From the NCBI GenBank assembly GCA_965263245.1, contig CBDHHR010001146.1:248001-312000 (forward strand): a DNA stretch of 64,000 bases. The letters are read 5' to 3'. Below the pieces are notes generated by a model. That model saw only the letters and a program-made list of their open reading frames with translations, did not search any database and had not been told where the DNA came from. The translations under genes were made by a program, and so were the position numbers. This stretch comes from DT-68 sp965263245 (GTDB taxonomy: Bacteria; Bacillota_I; Bacilli_A; Mycoplasmatales; Metamycoplasmataceae). Shown piece by piece: positions 21,177-33,257 of this stretch (position 1 is its first letter; every line of letters starts with the position of its first letter).

Positions 21177-21582
21177 TAAAAAAATTTCTTTATTAGCAAT
21201 TGGTGTTTCTGGCTTAATTGTTATAGGAAGTTTAATTTATTATAATTTTGATAATAAAAATTTTGTTAACATAAGACCAAAACAAAAAGCTTCTACTTTT
21301 AATCCAAGCATTACCTGAAACGTTTTTCCAGAATTAACAATTGATGATTTTTATGACAAAATTTTAGTTAAAAACGGAAAAGCAATTATTAGTGATGATT
21401 TTATTGCGGCGGTAATAGAAAAAGTTATAAAAGCAACAAAGCTGTCTAATAGCGACATTAAATGAACTTATAAATTTCTTAATTTAGAAAGAACTGAAAT
21501 TGATTTTTATTTTGAAACAACCATTTATTTTGATAAATTAATTAGAAAAAAATACAATTTTAAAATTACTGAAAATAAATAA
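21166..21582 (+). CDS. Hypothetical single-pass membrane protein
   Basis: 138 residues from a TTG start at 21166 (no ATG is available; KKISLLAIGVSGLIVIGS needs an upstream initiator). One hydrophobic segment (about residues 6-24) is followed by a soluble domain of ~110 residues with Trp encoded by TGA twice. The 11-base overlap with the upstream gene implies an operon of three. It lacks a lipobox. Function unknown. Confidence 0.6.
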
Positions 21583-21636
21583 AAAAATTTTCAATAATTA
21601 ATTAATGCTTTTTATTTATAATATTTAAATGGCTAT

Positions 21637-21713
21637 AGGGGTATAGTTCAATTTGGTAGAACATCGGTCTTCAAAACCGAGTGTTACGGGTTCGAGTCCT
21701 GTTACCCCTGCCA
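21637..21713 (+). tRNA. tRNA-Trp (anticodon TCA)
   Basis: Cloverleaf with acceptor AGGGGTA/TACCCCT, G discriminator, encoded CCA, and anticodon arm TCGGT-CTTCAAA-ACCGA giving TCA. This tRNA reads both UGA and UGG and is direct evidence for genetic code 4. Confidence 0.95.
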
Positions 21714-21853
21714 TTTTTAATTTGTAAGTTTTAAAAAATAATCATTATTAATCTTTAAATAAAAATATTTTAGATTTTTTAAAATAGTGATAATTTTGTA
21801 AATTTAAAAAAACAAAGTAAAATATACATAGAAAAAGAAAAGGAAGTTTTTAA

Positions 21854-22420
21854 ATGTCAAATTATGATGTAATAGTTATTTTTTTATTAGGATTTTTATT
21901 TGTATTACAAATAATTCCTTTGGTTTGAAAAGTTTTATTATTTCTTTTTCAAAAAACTAAGTTTAATAAACTAGGTAAATCTTCACAACTTAGAGTTGTT
22001 AGACAAATAGCAAGTGCAGTTGAAAATTTATCAAAAAGTAAAATCGGGGCAATTATTACAATTATTAATAAAAAAAGTATTGATAATTTTAGAACTGACG
22101 GAGTGGAAATTAACGCAAACATTTCTTCGCAGTTAATAATTTCAATTTTTCAAAAAAACTCTCCACTTCATGATGGAGCTTTAATAATTGATAATGATAA
22201 AATAGTTTATGCTGGTACTTTTTATAAACTTACTGCTAAATCAATTGATCTAAAATACGGAGCACGTCACAGAGCTGCAATTGGTATTTCAGAAAAATCA
22301 GATTCTTTAACAATTGTTACTTCTGAAGAATCAGGTTTAATTTCGTTTGTTAAAGACGGAAGAGTTTTTAAAGTTAAAAAACAAGATCTTCAAGGAAAAA
22401 TAATTCAGTATTTAAAATAA
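21854..22420 (+). CDS. cdaA: Diadenylate cyclase (c-di-AMP synthase), CdaA/CdaM type
   Basis: 188 residues. One N-terminal hydrophobic segment (about 5-35) is followed by the DisA_N cyclase domain with the two diagnostic motifs: HDGALI near residue 106 and ARHRAAIG near 136. It condenses two ATP into cyclic di-AMP at the membrane. The short single-anchor form is like the mycoplasma CdaM enzyme and unlike the three-helix Bacillus CdaA. Ribosome binding site AAAAGGAAG. mgtE starts 17 bases downstream, so the two are co-transcribed. Confidence 0.92.
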
Positions 22421-22437
22421 ACATTAAGGAATAAAAA

Positions 22438-23814
22438 ATGGCTTTTAAAACACTAATTAATCAAAAAAATAAAGAAGAAATTAAAAAAATAGTTAAAAAT
22501 AAACCTATTTATGAAATTGCTATTGAACTAGAAAAATTAGCAATTAACAAAATTATGATTTTTTTAAACTTTTTAACTGCAAAAAATAAATCTAAAATTT
22601 TTGTTAAATTTTCAATTAAAAGACAGTGTGAAATCGTCGATAGTTTAAACGATAAAGAATTAAAAAGCTTGTTAAAAATTTTAAACACCGGGGATATTAA
22701 AAAAATTGCCCAACACCTTCCAGAAAAAGATTTAAGTGAATTTTTATCAGCCGCCGATAAGGAAACTAAGCAAAACGTTTCAAAAATTTTAAAATACGAT
22801 GAAGAAACAACCGGTTCATTGATGGAAGTTGACATCATTCTTCTTAGAAAAACTCAAACCGTTAAACAAATTAAAGCAATCCTTGAAGAAAAAAAGGATC
22901 AGTTCGATTTAAAACATAATTTATTCGTTGTCAATGCTAAGAAAAAACTTTTAGGTTATGTTCATGCTAAAGACCTTCTTTTTGCTAAAAACAGTGATAA
23001 AATAGCAAGTTTAGTGAAGCCAACTGGTTTTGTTACAACTACCACTGATAAAGAAGAATCAGCAAAAAAATTTGCTGAATTTGACATGACAGCTTTGCCG
23101 GTAATAAATTCAACAAAAGAAGTTGTCGGGATGATTACTTCCGATGACATTATTGACGTTGTTATTGATGAAGCAACAGAAGATTTTCACAAGTTAGCAG
23201 GTATTAAAACCAAAACGGAGTTTTTATACTCAGAAAGTAATACAAGCACTTTATTTAAAAGTCGTACGCTTTGATTAATGTTATTAATGATTTCAGCAAC
23301 ATTAAGTCAAGTTTTTTTAGATACATTTCAAAATTTTTCTCATAAAATTTTGGTAGAAGTATTTTTAACAACTTCAATCATTGCGATACTACCAGTTATC
23401 TCCTCTGTTGGCGGAAACGCTGGTTCACAAAGTTCTACATCTGTTATTAGAGCACTTTCAGTGGGGAATATAACCACAAAAAATTACTTGTTAGTTTTTT
23501 GAAAAGAGTTTAAAGCTTCAATTTTAATCGGGTTATTTTTAGCATTTATAAATTTTTTAAGATTATTAATTTATTATTGAATTAAAGAGGACTTAAATTA
23601 TCAATTTTTATTTTTATCACTCGGTGCTTCAATTTCGCTTTTTGTTGTGATAGTTCTAGCAAAATTAATTGGTGGTTTATTGCCGTTATTAGTAAAATCA
23701 TTAAATTTTGACCCTGCAGTCATGGCAACGCCAATTTTAACAACTATCATTGACGCACTTTCAATCATAATATTTTTTGCAATTTCGATCGGAATATTGG
23801 TCTTAATAATTTAA
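22438..23814 (+). CDS. mgtE: Magnesium transporter MgtE
   Basis: 458 residues. The N-terminal cytoplasmic MgtE-N domain carries helical repeats (VDSLNDKELKSLLKIL, IAQHLPEKDLSEFL). A pair of CBS domains covers about 130-250 (TGSLMEVDIILLRKTQTV; MTALPVINSTKEVVGMITSDD), and a C-terminal membrane domain of about five helices includes the pore signature SVGGNAGSQSSTSVIR. Four TGA codons encode Trp. It follows the c-di-AMP synthase, a pairing that fits the known role of c-di-AMP in ion homeostasis. Confidence 0.95.
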
Positions 23815-23860
23815 AATAAATAAAAAATCTTTTATAATTGTAATGATTTATTTTAAATAC

Positions 23861-23948
23861 GGGTAAGTACTCAAGTGGTTAAGAGGCGTCCCTGCTAAGG
23901 ATGTAGGCGAGAAATCGTGCGGAGGTTCGAATCCTCTCTTACCCGCCA
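23861..23948 (+). tRNA. tRNA-Ser (anticodon GCT)
   Basis: 88-nt cloverleaf with a long variable arm, acceptor GGGTAAG/CTTACCC, G discriminator, loop CTGCTAA giving GCT (AGU/AGC codons), encoded CCA. Confidence 0.95.
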
Positions 23949-23951
23949 TAT

Positions 23952-23976
23952 CACCCTTATTAAGGGTGTTTTTTTT
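23952..23976 (+). terminator. Terminator after tRNA-Ser(GCT)
   Basis: Stem CACCCTT/AAGGGTG with a short loop and eight T residues. Confidence 0.85.
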
Positions 23977-24007
23977 ATAAATATTATTTATAATATATAA
24001 TCTTTAT

Positions 24008-25537
24008 ATGAAATTATTCAAAAGTATTGTTGCGTATAACTTTTATGTGAAATTATTTAAAAGTATTATGATATGAATTTTGTTTATGCTGATAGTTTTT
24101 TCGATTTTTGCATCTTTATATTATCTAAATAAATTCATAGATTCATTATGATTTATAGCAGTAGTGAGTTTTTATTTTTTAAATTTAATTTTAACCTGAA
24201 TATTATTTTTACAAAACCGGCAAACCAAAGAAAAAGTTTCGTGATTATTTTTGTTTATTTTACTACCGTTTTTAGGACACGTTCTTTTTATGTTATTTGG
24301 TCAAAAATATAAGTTTAGAATGTCTAAAGACTTATATTTTAAAAAAGAAAACTTTAAATACGAAAGAAAAACCAATCCAAAATTTACTGATAAAGATTTA
24401 GAAAACATCATGGTTAAACAATCTAATCTTGCAAGAAGATCAATTTATGATTGTGATATTGAATATTTTTCAAACGGTGCTTTTGCTATGGACCAGTTGT
24501 TTGAAGATCTTAAAAATGCTAAAAAATTTATTCACTTTGCTTTTTACATTATTAAGCCCGGAGAATTATTTGATGAACTTAAAGATATTTTATTAAAAAA
24601 AGTTAAAGAAGGAGTTTCGATTAGGTTGTTAATTGATGATTTTGGAAGGTGAATGCTTCCGTGAAACGAAATAATTTTATTACAAAAACAAGGAATTGAA
24701 ATTCAAATTTTTGGTGAAATTAACTTTCCGTTCATTGGTTCATATAACGTTTTTCGAATGCACCGTAAAATTATTGTTATTGACGGAAACATTTGTCACA
24801 CCGGTGGTATTAACATTGGTGATGAATACGTTAATTGAAGTAAAAAATTTGGTTTATGAATTGATTACCAAATTAAAATAGTCGGTGAAGGAGTTAGAAC
24901 AAACTCATTATTATTTTTAGATTTATGAAACTCAATTAGTAATAAAAAACTAGAGTATAAAAAATTTCTAAATGAGAAAAAATCGCAAAAAACTTCCCAA
25001 ATTCTAACTGTTGATGATTCTCCAGAAGTTACTGAACCTTTAATCGAAAGGGCATTACTGCACTTAATTGCAACTGCTAAAAAAACCATTTCACTTGTTA
25101 CGCCTTATTTAATACCAACTTCAAAATTAGTTGAAGCAATTAAAACAGCAGCGTTTTCCGGAGTTGAAGTAAAAATTTTTATTCCCGGCAAGGCTGATTC
25201 AAAAATTGTTTTAATAGGTACAGATTATTATTCAAGAATATTTTCAAAATACGGCGTAAAAGTTTATAAAACTAACAACACTTTTTTACATTCAAAATTT
25301 GGTCTTTTTGATGAAAAATGTGCTTATATCGGAAGTGCAAACTTAGATAGTAGAACCATTTTTTACCAGTGAGAAAGCATCCAAATTGTCAATGGTAAAA
25401 TCATTGAATCACTCAAACAAGAGATTAAAAATTATCAAAAAATTTCAAGATTATATTTAGTCAATAATTCAAAAATGACAAGATTTAAAAACTTTATAAT
25501 TAGAACTTATGTTAACATTTTAACACCTATTATGTAA
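24008..25537 (+). CDS. cls: Cardiolipin synthase (phospholipase D superfamily)
   Basis: 509 residues with many TGA=Trp codons. Two to three N-terminal hydrophobic segments (about 20-110) are followed by the two HKD catalytic motifs: HRKIIVID ~260 and HSKFGLFD ~425, the latter leading into SANLDSRT. It joins two phosphatidylglycerol molecules to make cardiolipin at the membrane. The start is uncertain: the first ~25 residues contain a near repeat (KLFKSI at residues 2-7 and 15-20) from a 39-bp spaced DNA duplication, so an in-frame GTG at 24047 is a possible alternative. Confidence 0.93.
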
Positions 25538-25564
25538 AATGTTAATAAGTTAAGGAGAGAAAAA

Positions 25565-25828
25565 ATGTTAAAATACACAGCAAAAATTATAGACCCCATA
25601 GGATTACACGCAAGACCTGCTTCAATAGTAGTTTCAATTGCTTCAAAATTTAAATCAGAAAGTTACATTTATGTTGGCAAAAACAAAGCTAATTTAAAAT
25701 CAATAATGAACATAATGGCTTTAGGAGCTAAAAAAGGTGATGAAATAACTGTAGAAGTTAGTGGTGAAGACGAAAAAGAAACTATTTCTGCAATCGAAAA
25801 ATCAATGAAAGAAAATAAATTAATTTAA
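25565..25828 (+). CDS. ptsH: PTS phosphocarrier protein HPr
   Basis: 87 residues, the standard length. The active-site His15 lies in GLHARPAS and the regulatory Ser46 in LKSIMNIMALG. It carries phosphate from enzyme I to sugar-specific EII complexes; Ser46 is the target of HPr kinase in Firmicutes relatives. A strong ribosome binding site (AAGGAGAG) precedes it. ptsI follows after about 30 bases, forming the general PTS operon. Confidence 0.97.
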   Translation: MLKYTAKIIDPIGLHARPASIVVSIASKFKSESYIYVGKNKANLKSIMNIMALGAKKGDEITVEVSGEDEKETISAIEKSMKENKLI

Positions 25829-25857
25829 CTAGATTATATTTATATTAGGTGAAAATG

Positions 25858-27582
25858 ATGAACGTTAAAATAAAAGGAATTGGTGCTTCTAAAGGAATAT
25901 CAGTTGCAAAAGTTTTAAAAATTGTTGAAACAAAAGTAGAAATAAACAATGATAAAATAAATGATGTAAACTTAGAACTTAAAAAATTTAAAAATGCTAT
26001 TGATAAAACAATTAAACAAATTAACATTAATAAAGAATTGGCTTTAAAAACTTTAGGAGCTGAAAAAGCTGCTATTTTTGATGCTCACATGCAAATTGCA
26101 AATGATGTTATGATACACGATGAAATTAAATCTTTAATTGAAAATGAAAAGTTTAATGTTTTATACGCAACAAAGCAAGTTGGAGATAAATACATCAAAA
26201 TGTTTGAAGTAATGGAAGATGAATACATGCGAGAAAGAGCTTCTGACATAAAGGATGTATCAAGCAAAATCATTAACGCATTAGCTAATGTTGAAGAAAT
26301 AGATTTTTCTTCAATTTCTGAAGAGGTGATAATTGCTGCTAATGATTTAACTCCCTCTGATACAATTAAGCTTAATAAACAATTTACAAAAGGTTTTATA
26401 ACAAATATTGGTGGGAGAACTTCCCATGCTGCAATCATGGCAAGGTCATTAGAAATTCCGGCAATTTTAGGTTTAGGAAACATTACAGAAAAAGTTAATA
26501 ACGGAGATATGGTAGCAATAAACGGAACCACCGGTGAACTAATAATTAACCCTTCTTTAGAAGAAATTAAAAAAATTAAAAAAGAACAAGCAATAATTTT
26601 AAAAAATAATTTAGAAGACTTAAAATTTAAGGGGAAAAAATCAATTTCAATTGATCAACACGAAGTTGAACTTGCTGCAAACATTGGTTCATTAAAAGAC
26701 TTAAAACAAGTAATAAAATATGATGCAGAAGGAATCGGTCTTTTTAGAACCGAATTTTTATACATGGATGCTGAAAATTGACCAACCGAAGAAGAGCAAT
26801 ATTTAGCTTATTCAGAGGTACTTAAAAAAATGAACAATAAAAAAGTACTCATTAGAACTCTTGATATCGGTGGTGATAAAAAGTTAAATTATTTTGAGTT
26901 TCCAAAAGAAGCTAATCCGTTTTTAGGTTACAGAGCTATTAGAATGTGTTTAGATAAAAAAGACATTTTTCAAACTCAACTTAGAGCTTTATTAAGAGCA
27001 TCTATTCATGGTAAATTAGCAATAATGTTTCCGATGATAGCCACAATTGAAGAACTTTTAGCAGCTAAAAAAGAACTAGAAATTGCTAAAAAACAATTAG
27101 AAAAACAAAACATTAAATATTCAAAAAAAATTGAAATTGGAATGATGATTGAAGTTCCTTCAGTTGTAGGAATAGCAAAACAATTTGCAAAACACGTTGA
27201 TTTTTTTTCAATCGGTACAAATGATTTAATGCAATACACAATGGCAGCAGACAGAATGAACAAAAACGTTTCTTACTTGTACCAACCACTTAATCCTTCA
27301 ATTCTTAACTTTATTAAAATGACGATTGATGCAGCTCATTCAGAAAATAAATGAATCGGAATGTGTGGCGAGATGGCTGGAAATAAAAACGCAATTCCTT
27401 TATTATTAGGGATGGGACTAGATGAATTTTCAATGTCAGCAAGTTCTATTTTATCTTCAAGAAGATTAATTTCTCAAATAAATTTTTCTAAAGCACAGAA
27501 ACTATCAAATAAAGCCTTAGAATGTGATACTGAAAAAGAGGTTTATGAACTAGTAAAAAAATTTAATAGTGAAGAATCTTAA
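25858..27582 (+). CDS. ptsI: Phosphoenolpyruvate-protein phosphotransferase (PTS enzyme I)
   Basis: 574 residues. It takes phosphate from phosphoenolpyruvate onto its active-site His (GGRTSHAAIMARS, near residue 190) and passes it to HPr. The PEP-binding domain shows GIGLFRTEFLYM, IRTLDIGGDK, SIGTNDLMQY and the Cys-containing CGEMAGN. Two TGA codons are Trp. Start choice: ATG at 25858 gives the best spacing to AGGTGA; ATG 25855 and GTG 25849 in the same frame are alternatives. Confidence 0.96.
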
Positions 27583-27762
27583 ATTGAAAATATAATTTTT
27601 AAATAAAAAATAATAAAGCAAATTTTTTACGCTAGATCATTGTATTTTAGTTTATATTAAGATAGCTTTAAAATTAAAAAAATAATTTTTATCCTTTATT
27701 TATTTTTGATTAAAAAAAATCTTAAAGTCTTTAAAATTAGCTTTTTAGTTTGCTAAACAAGC

Positions 27763-27797
27763 TTTTTTTTTTTTTTGCAAGGAGAATATTTTATAAT
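27763..27797 (+). promoter_or_regulatory. Poly-T promoter cassette 4 (T14)
   Basis: T tract 27763-27776 and TATAAT 27792-27797, spacer 15 nt. Hairpin GCTTTTTAG...CTAAACAAGC upstream. It may also end ptsI transcription. Confidence 0.6.
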
Positions 27798-27831
27798 GAA
27801 AAAAAATAAATTATTTAAAAAAGGAGAAATA

Positions 27832-29700
27832 ATGAAATTAAATAAAAAACAAAAAGTTATTAGTAGTTTAATTGGAGGAGTGGCAGTTTTAGGTCTTTCA
27901 CTAGGAATTGCAATACCACTTTTAAGGGATAAAAGTACTGAGAGTGCTCCTGTTAAAGAAACAATTAAATCAAAAATTAAAGAGAAAAATCTTGTAATAC
28001 CAAAAAATGTTGATACTTATAGTGATTCGGAAATATCTTTAGCTATTAAAAACCAACTTAAGTTAAAAAACCCAAGTTTAACTAAAGATGATCTTTCAAA
28101 AATTACAGATAATGTTTGACATTTAAAACCTGGTAAAAAAACACCTGTTATTTTAAAAATTAAATTAGAAAACAAAACTGATTCAGTTAGCGTTAATGTT
28201 ACAAAGGAAAAAAACATAAAAATGTGAACCAAAGATTCTGCCATTGTAACAAGGTCTAATATTATTTCTGGAACATTATCAAGTTTTATGCAAGACTCTT
28301 CTGGAAATCTTTGATCAATGGGTGCTTTTAAACAAGTTACGAGAAATGGAAAAGGTCTTTTCGGTAGACTTCCTAATGGAAGAATAATACCCATTTTAAA
28401 ACACACAAAACTTCAAGTTCTTAAAAGAGATGGAACTCAATGACAAGATGCTACAAATACTGGTTTAACAAAAAGTTCAAATATTTTTACTGGTATGAAT
28501 GGATCTATTTTTGAAGATGATTTTGGAAACCTTTGAGCAATGGGAATGAATAGAAAACTTCAAGTGCTTGTTAAAAATAAAGATGGAACTTATGCTAGTT
28601 CATGAGTTAATAATAATCATGCAGTTAGTGGAGCTAAATTATTAAAAAACTCACGTTTAAGAAATGGTAACGGTGGAGTAATTTTTCAAGATTCTTTTGG
28701 AAATCTTTGAGCAATGGGAACTGGTTCATCACTTCAAGTGCTTGTTAAAAATAAAGATGGAACTTATGCTGATTCATGAAATTATGATAATACTAAAGAA
28801 TTGTTAAAAAATTCTAATGTTGTTAATAGACTTGATAGTAGATATACTGGTAAATATGGAGCAATTTTTCAAGATAAGTTTAACAATCTTTGAGCAATGG
28901 GAAAAAATTCAAAACTTCAAGTTCTTAAAGCAGATCCTAATAGTGACAGTGGGTATGTAACAACAGGTTGAATTAATGATAATAGCGCAAGTGGTGATTC
29001 ATTATTAAAAGGTTCAAACATTTCTATTGGTTATAAAGGAACAATTTTTCAAGATTCTTTCGGAAATCTTTGAATGTCAGGAGGTGGACAAAAAGTTCAA
29101 GTTCTAAAAGTAAAATCTGATGGTAGTGGTTATGTAAATACTGGTTGAACTAGTGATAATAATGATCCATTGTTAAAAGGTTCAAATATTGATGTAGTTA
29201 GAAATTCTTCAGGTCGTGCTGTTTCAGGTAATGCTATAATGATGATTTTACAAGATTCTTTTGGAAATCTTTGAATTCATGGTGAAGGAGTAAAACCTCA
29301 AGTTCTTGAAGCAAAATCTGACGGTAGCGGTTATGTAGATGCAGGTTGAAAAAATAATAATCATCCAAATACTGGTCATAAATTATTAAAAAATCTAAAA
29401 ATATCTGCAACTGCTGGTAATAACCTTTGAACTTTTTTCCAAGACTCTTCTAAAAACCTTTGAGCAATGGGAAATAACACAAAACTTCAAGTTTTAAAAG
29501 CAAAATCTGACGGTAGTGGTTATGTTGACGCTTGAACCGATGATAATAGCGCAAGTGGAGAAGCATTATTGAAAGAATCAAATGTTACTAATGGTAATGA
29601 TGGAACAATTTTTGAAGATTCTTCTAAAAACCTTTGAGTAATGGGATATGGAACAAAACTTCAAGTTTATGATAAAACTCAAAAAAAATGAATAGATTAA
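27832..29700 (+). CDS. Surface protein: D module plus eight propeller-like blades
   Basis: 622 residues rich in TGA=Trp. The anchor MKLNKKQKVISSLIGG plus hydrophobic segment lacks cysteine and differs from the other family members. About residues 45-135 form a D module (IKEKNLVIPKNVDTYSDSEI, LTKDDLSKITDNV). The rest consists of eight repeats of ~55-60 residues, each with a core like FQDSFGNLWAMG followed by KLQVL and a Gly/Asn-rich loop with SNIxxG. The core resembles the strand pattern of regulator-propeller (Reg_prop) repeats, so an eight-bladed beta-propeller is proposed. The start is set by AAGGAG at 27821; an upstream ATG overlaps the -10 box. Confidence 0.7.
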
Positions 29701-29776
29701 ATTAATTAAATAATTTTTTTGAGATTAAAAAAATCTTAAAGTCTTTAAAAAAAGCTTTTTAGCTTGCTAAATAAGC

Positions 29777-29810
29777 TTTTTTTTTTTTTTGCAAGGAGAC
29801 ATTTTATAAT
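29777..29810 (+). promoter_or_regulatory. Poly-T promoter cassette 5 (T14)
   Basis: T tract 29777-29790 and TATAAT 29805-29810. The hairpin here is the clearest: AAAAAAGCTTTTTAGC-TT-GCTAAATAAGCTTTTTT, so the T run doubles as the tail of a terminator for the previous gene. Confidence 0.65.
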
Positions 29811-29829
29811 CTAAATTGTAAAGGAAATT

Positions 29830-32800
29830 ATGAAATTAACAAAAACTAAAAAAATACTTTTATTAGGAGCAACGTTAGGCATTTTGACAACTGCAGTTAT
29901 TGTTCCTGTTGTTTTAATTAATCAAAATGACAATCAAGAAGAAAAAAATAAAGAAGATGTTTTAAAAGTAATTAAAATACTTGAAGAAAAATCACTTTCT
30001 GAAAGACAAATTGAATTAAGTAGCAATTCAAAAGATAAGATTGTTGCTAATAATCAACAAGAAATTATTAAAAAAATTAAAGAATTAATTGGTAGTGAAA
30101 ATTTAAAAAGTGTTAAAGTAGAAATTTTAATGCAAAATGATCAAGAAATTTCTACTAGTTTCCAAGAAATTAAAGTTAAAATTTCAAAAGGAAATTATTC
30201 TCAAGAAGTTAAAAAAGAAAAAACTATATTTGTTAAAAGAAGTAGGACAAGTATTGAGTTAGCTTTAATTGAGCTTAATGAAGTTAAAGATTCTTTAAAA
30301 GCTTTAAGAACAAAAGTGGTAAAGGTTTATACCAGTGAGGCTATTGATCAAAAAATTAGTACTAATAAGTTAGAAATCCTAAAAGCTATTGAAAAAATAA
30401 GTGGTTATTCAAAGATTGATTTCAAAGGTGTTAACATTAAAGTTAAAAACTCTGAAGATCTTTTACCTACAAGTAACCAACAACCAATTCCAATTACTCT
30501 TGTTCTTTCAAATTCTGAAGCTTCTACTGAAATAATTGATTTTAAAGCTAAGCAAATGTCTCTTTTAGAAATTGCAAGGGTTGATCTTAACGATGTTAAA
30601 ACCAATTTAGAATCATTAGGTTCAAAAATAGTTCAAGTTAATACAACTAGTGCAATTGATCATAAAATTGTTACAAACAAAGTTAAAATTTCAGAAGAAA
30701 TTCAAAAATTAGATGGTTATTCAGACATTAATCTTAAAGGTGTTAGTATTGAAGTTAAAGATTCTGAGAGACTTTTACCAGCTAGTAATCAGGACCCGAT
30801 TCCAATTATTCTTGTTCTTAGAAAAAACGGAATTTCAATTGAAATAAGTGGATTTAAAGTTAAATCATTATCTAGTCAAGAAATTTTAGATAATACTCAA
30901 GCAGTTAATTTAGTTAAATCAAATTTAGAATCTTTGACTCCACAAATAGTAGATGTTTATACTAGTGGAGCAATTGATCAAAAAGTTACAACTAATAAAA
31001 TAGAAATATTAAAAGCAATTAAAAAAATAAGTGGTTATTCAAATATTGATCTTAAAGGTGCAACAATTGAAGTTAAAGATTCTGAAGATGTTTTACCTTC
31101 TAATGATCAAAGTCCAATTGCAATTACTCTTGTTGTTTCAAAACCTGGCGTTGCTGTTGAAGTAAGTGGCTTTAGTGCTAAGCAAATGTCTCTTTCACAA
31201 ATTGCAAACATTGATCTTAATTTAGTTAAAAAAGATTTAGAATCTTTAAGTGTAAAAACAGTAGAAGTTGATAGTAGTGAATCAGTTAATCAAAAAATTA
31301 CCACTAATAAAGATAAAATTTTAGAAGAAATTAAAAAATTAAACGGTTATTCAAGCATTAATTTTAGAAATGTAAATGTTGAAGTCAAAGATTCTGAAAT
31401 ATTTTTACCTCCTAATGAACAAGATCTAGTTCCAATTACACTTGTTTTATCAAAAGTCAGTGCTTCACCAAACAATGTTGAATTAATTGGTTTTAGTGCT
31501 AAACAACAAAGTTATGTTATTAAAAATATTAAAGATAAAATAATTGACAAAGATATTTTAATTGCTCCAAATGTTTCAACTTTAAATCAAAATGAAGTTC
31601 AATCAGCAATTTTAGAACAACTTAAAATTGAAAATGATACTTTAATAGATGAAGATCTTGAAAAAATTAGAACTAATATTAAATCTTTAACTAAAGGAGT
31701 TAGAATTCAAGCACAATTAACAATTACTTTTAATTTAAAAAGTGAAGTAATAAATATTTATGTTGAAAAAATTAATTTATTAAAAGGATCAAACATTAAT
31801 GATGGAGGATGAGGAACTTTTTTTGAAGATTCTTTTGGAAATTTTTGGTCAATGGGATATACAACATCTCTTCAAGTTTTTAAAAAAGGTAATAATCAAT
31901 GAACTAATAATATTGATAGTGGTTTAACAAATGGTTCAAATATTACCAATGGTTATGGCGGAATAATTTTTCAAGATGAATTTAAAAATCTTTGATCAAT
32001 GTCAAATAATACAAGTCTTCAAGTTCTTAGAGCAAATAATGCTAAAAATGGTTATGATGAAATTACAGGTTGAACTAATAATATTGATAGTGGTTTAACA
32101 AATGGTTCAAATATTAATGATGGTTTAACTGGAGCAATTTTTCAAGATGAATTTAAAAACCTTTGAACAGTAGGTTATAACTCAAAACTTCAAGTTCTTA
32201 GAGCAAATAATGCTAAAAATGGTTATGTAAATACAGGTTGAACTAATGATAATAGTGAAAACGGTGATGTATTACTAAGAAATTCAAATATTTCTACTAA
32301 TAGTGCTGCAATTAAAATTTTTCAAGATGATTTTGGAAATCTTTGAACGTTAGGACACGAAGCAACTCTTCAAGTTCTTAGAGTCAATTCACAAAAAAAT
32401 GGTTATGTAAGTACAGGTTGAACTGGTGTTACTAATAGTGGATTACTAAATAATTCAAATATTGTTAAATCTGATGTTTTTCAACCAACAATTTTTCAAG
32501 ATAAATTTAAAAACCTTTGAACAATGAGTAAAGGTACAACACTCCAAGTTCTTAGAGCAAATAATACCAAAAATGGTTATGATGAAATCACAGGTTGAAC
32601 TAGTGCTATTGATAGTGGATTAACAAACGGTTCAAATATTAGTAATGGTGAAGGTGGAGTAATTTTTCAAGATTCTTTTGGTAATCTTTGATCTTCAAGC
32701 AACGGAACAAAACTCCAAGTTCTTAAAATCAAATCAAATGATTCTTATGTAGATTCATGAACTAGTGATAATAACACTGAACAATTATTAAATGGATTTA

Positions 32801-33081
32801 ATATTATTGGAAGATGATGAACAATTTTTGAAGATAAGTTTAAAAATCTTTGAATATTATTGGTTAAAACTCCTAAAATTAGTAAAAACGATAAAAGAAT
32901 TTGATTTTTAAAAAAAGAAAATGATTCTTATGTTAATAAATGAAGCGAAAGTAAAAAAGTAATTATTATAGGAAGTTCAACTTTAGATGCAATTGAAAAA
33001 ATAAATGCTTTTTTAGATTCATCTGGAAATATTTGAATCATAAATCGTACTTTAAATCTTTTTGTTATTATCAAAGAATAA
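29830..33081 (+). CDS. Surface protein: A-B4-D modules plus eight propeller-like blades
   Basis: 1083 residues. Order: cysteine-free anchor (1-32), A module (about 35-140), four B modules (about 145-560; NKxEILKAIKKISGYS, GVNIKVKNSEDLLP, PITLVLS), D module (about 565-655; DKDILIAPNVSTLNQNEV), then eight blades from 31816 (FEDSFGNFWSMG) to 33004 (FLDSSGNIWI). All Trp codons in the blades except the first are TGA. It is a close paralogue of the next gene: the first ~660 residues differ at scattered positions only, while blades are more diverged. Likely surface-exposed. Function unknown. Confidence 0.75.
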
Positions 33082-33203
33082 AACAAAATTTAGTAAAAAT
33101 AAAAAAATTTTAAAATAATAATATCTACTTAATTTAAAAGAAATTTTAATATTAAAAAAATCTTAAAGTCTTTAAAAAAAGCTTTTTAGCTTACTAAATA
33201 AAC

Positions 33204-33238
33204 TTTTTTTTTTTTTTTGCAAAGAGACATTTTATAAT
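33204..33238 (+). promoter_or_regulatory. Poly-T promoter cassette 6 (T15)
   Basis: The longest tract in the window: 15 T at 33204-33218, then GCAAAGAGACATTT and TATAAT at 33233-33238. Confidence 0.65.
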
Positions 33239-33257
33239 CTAAATTGTAAAGGAAATT

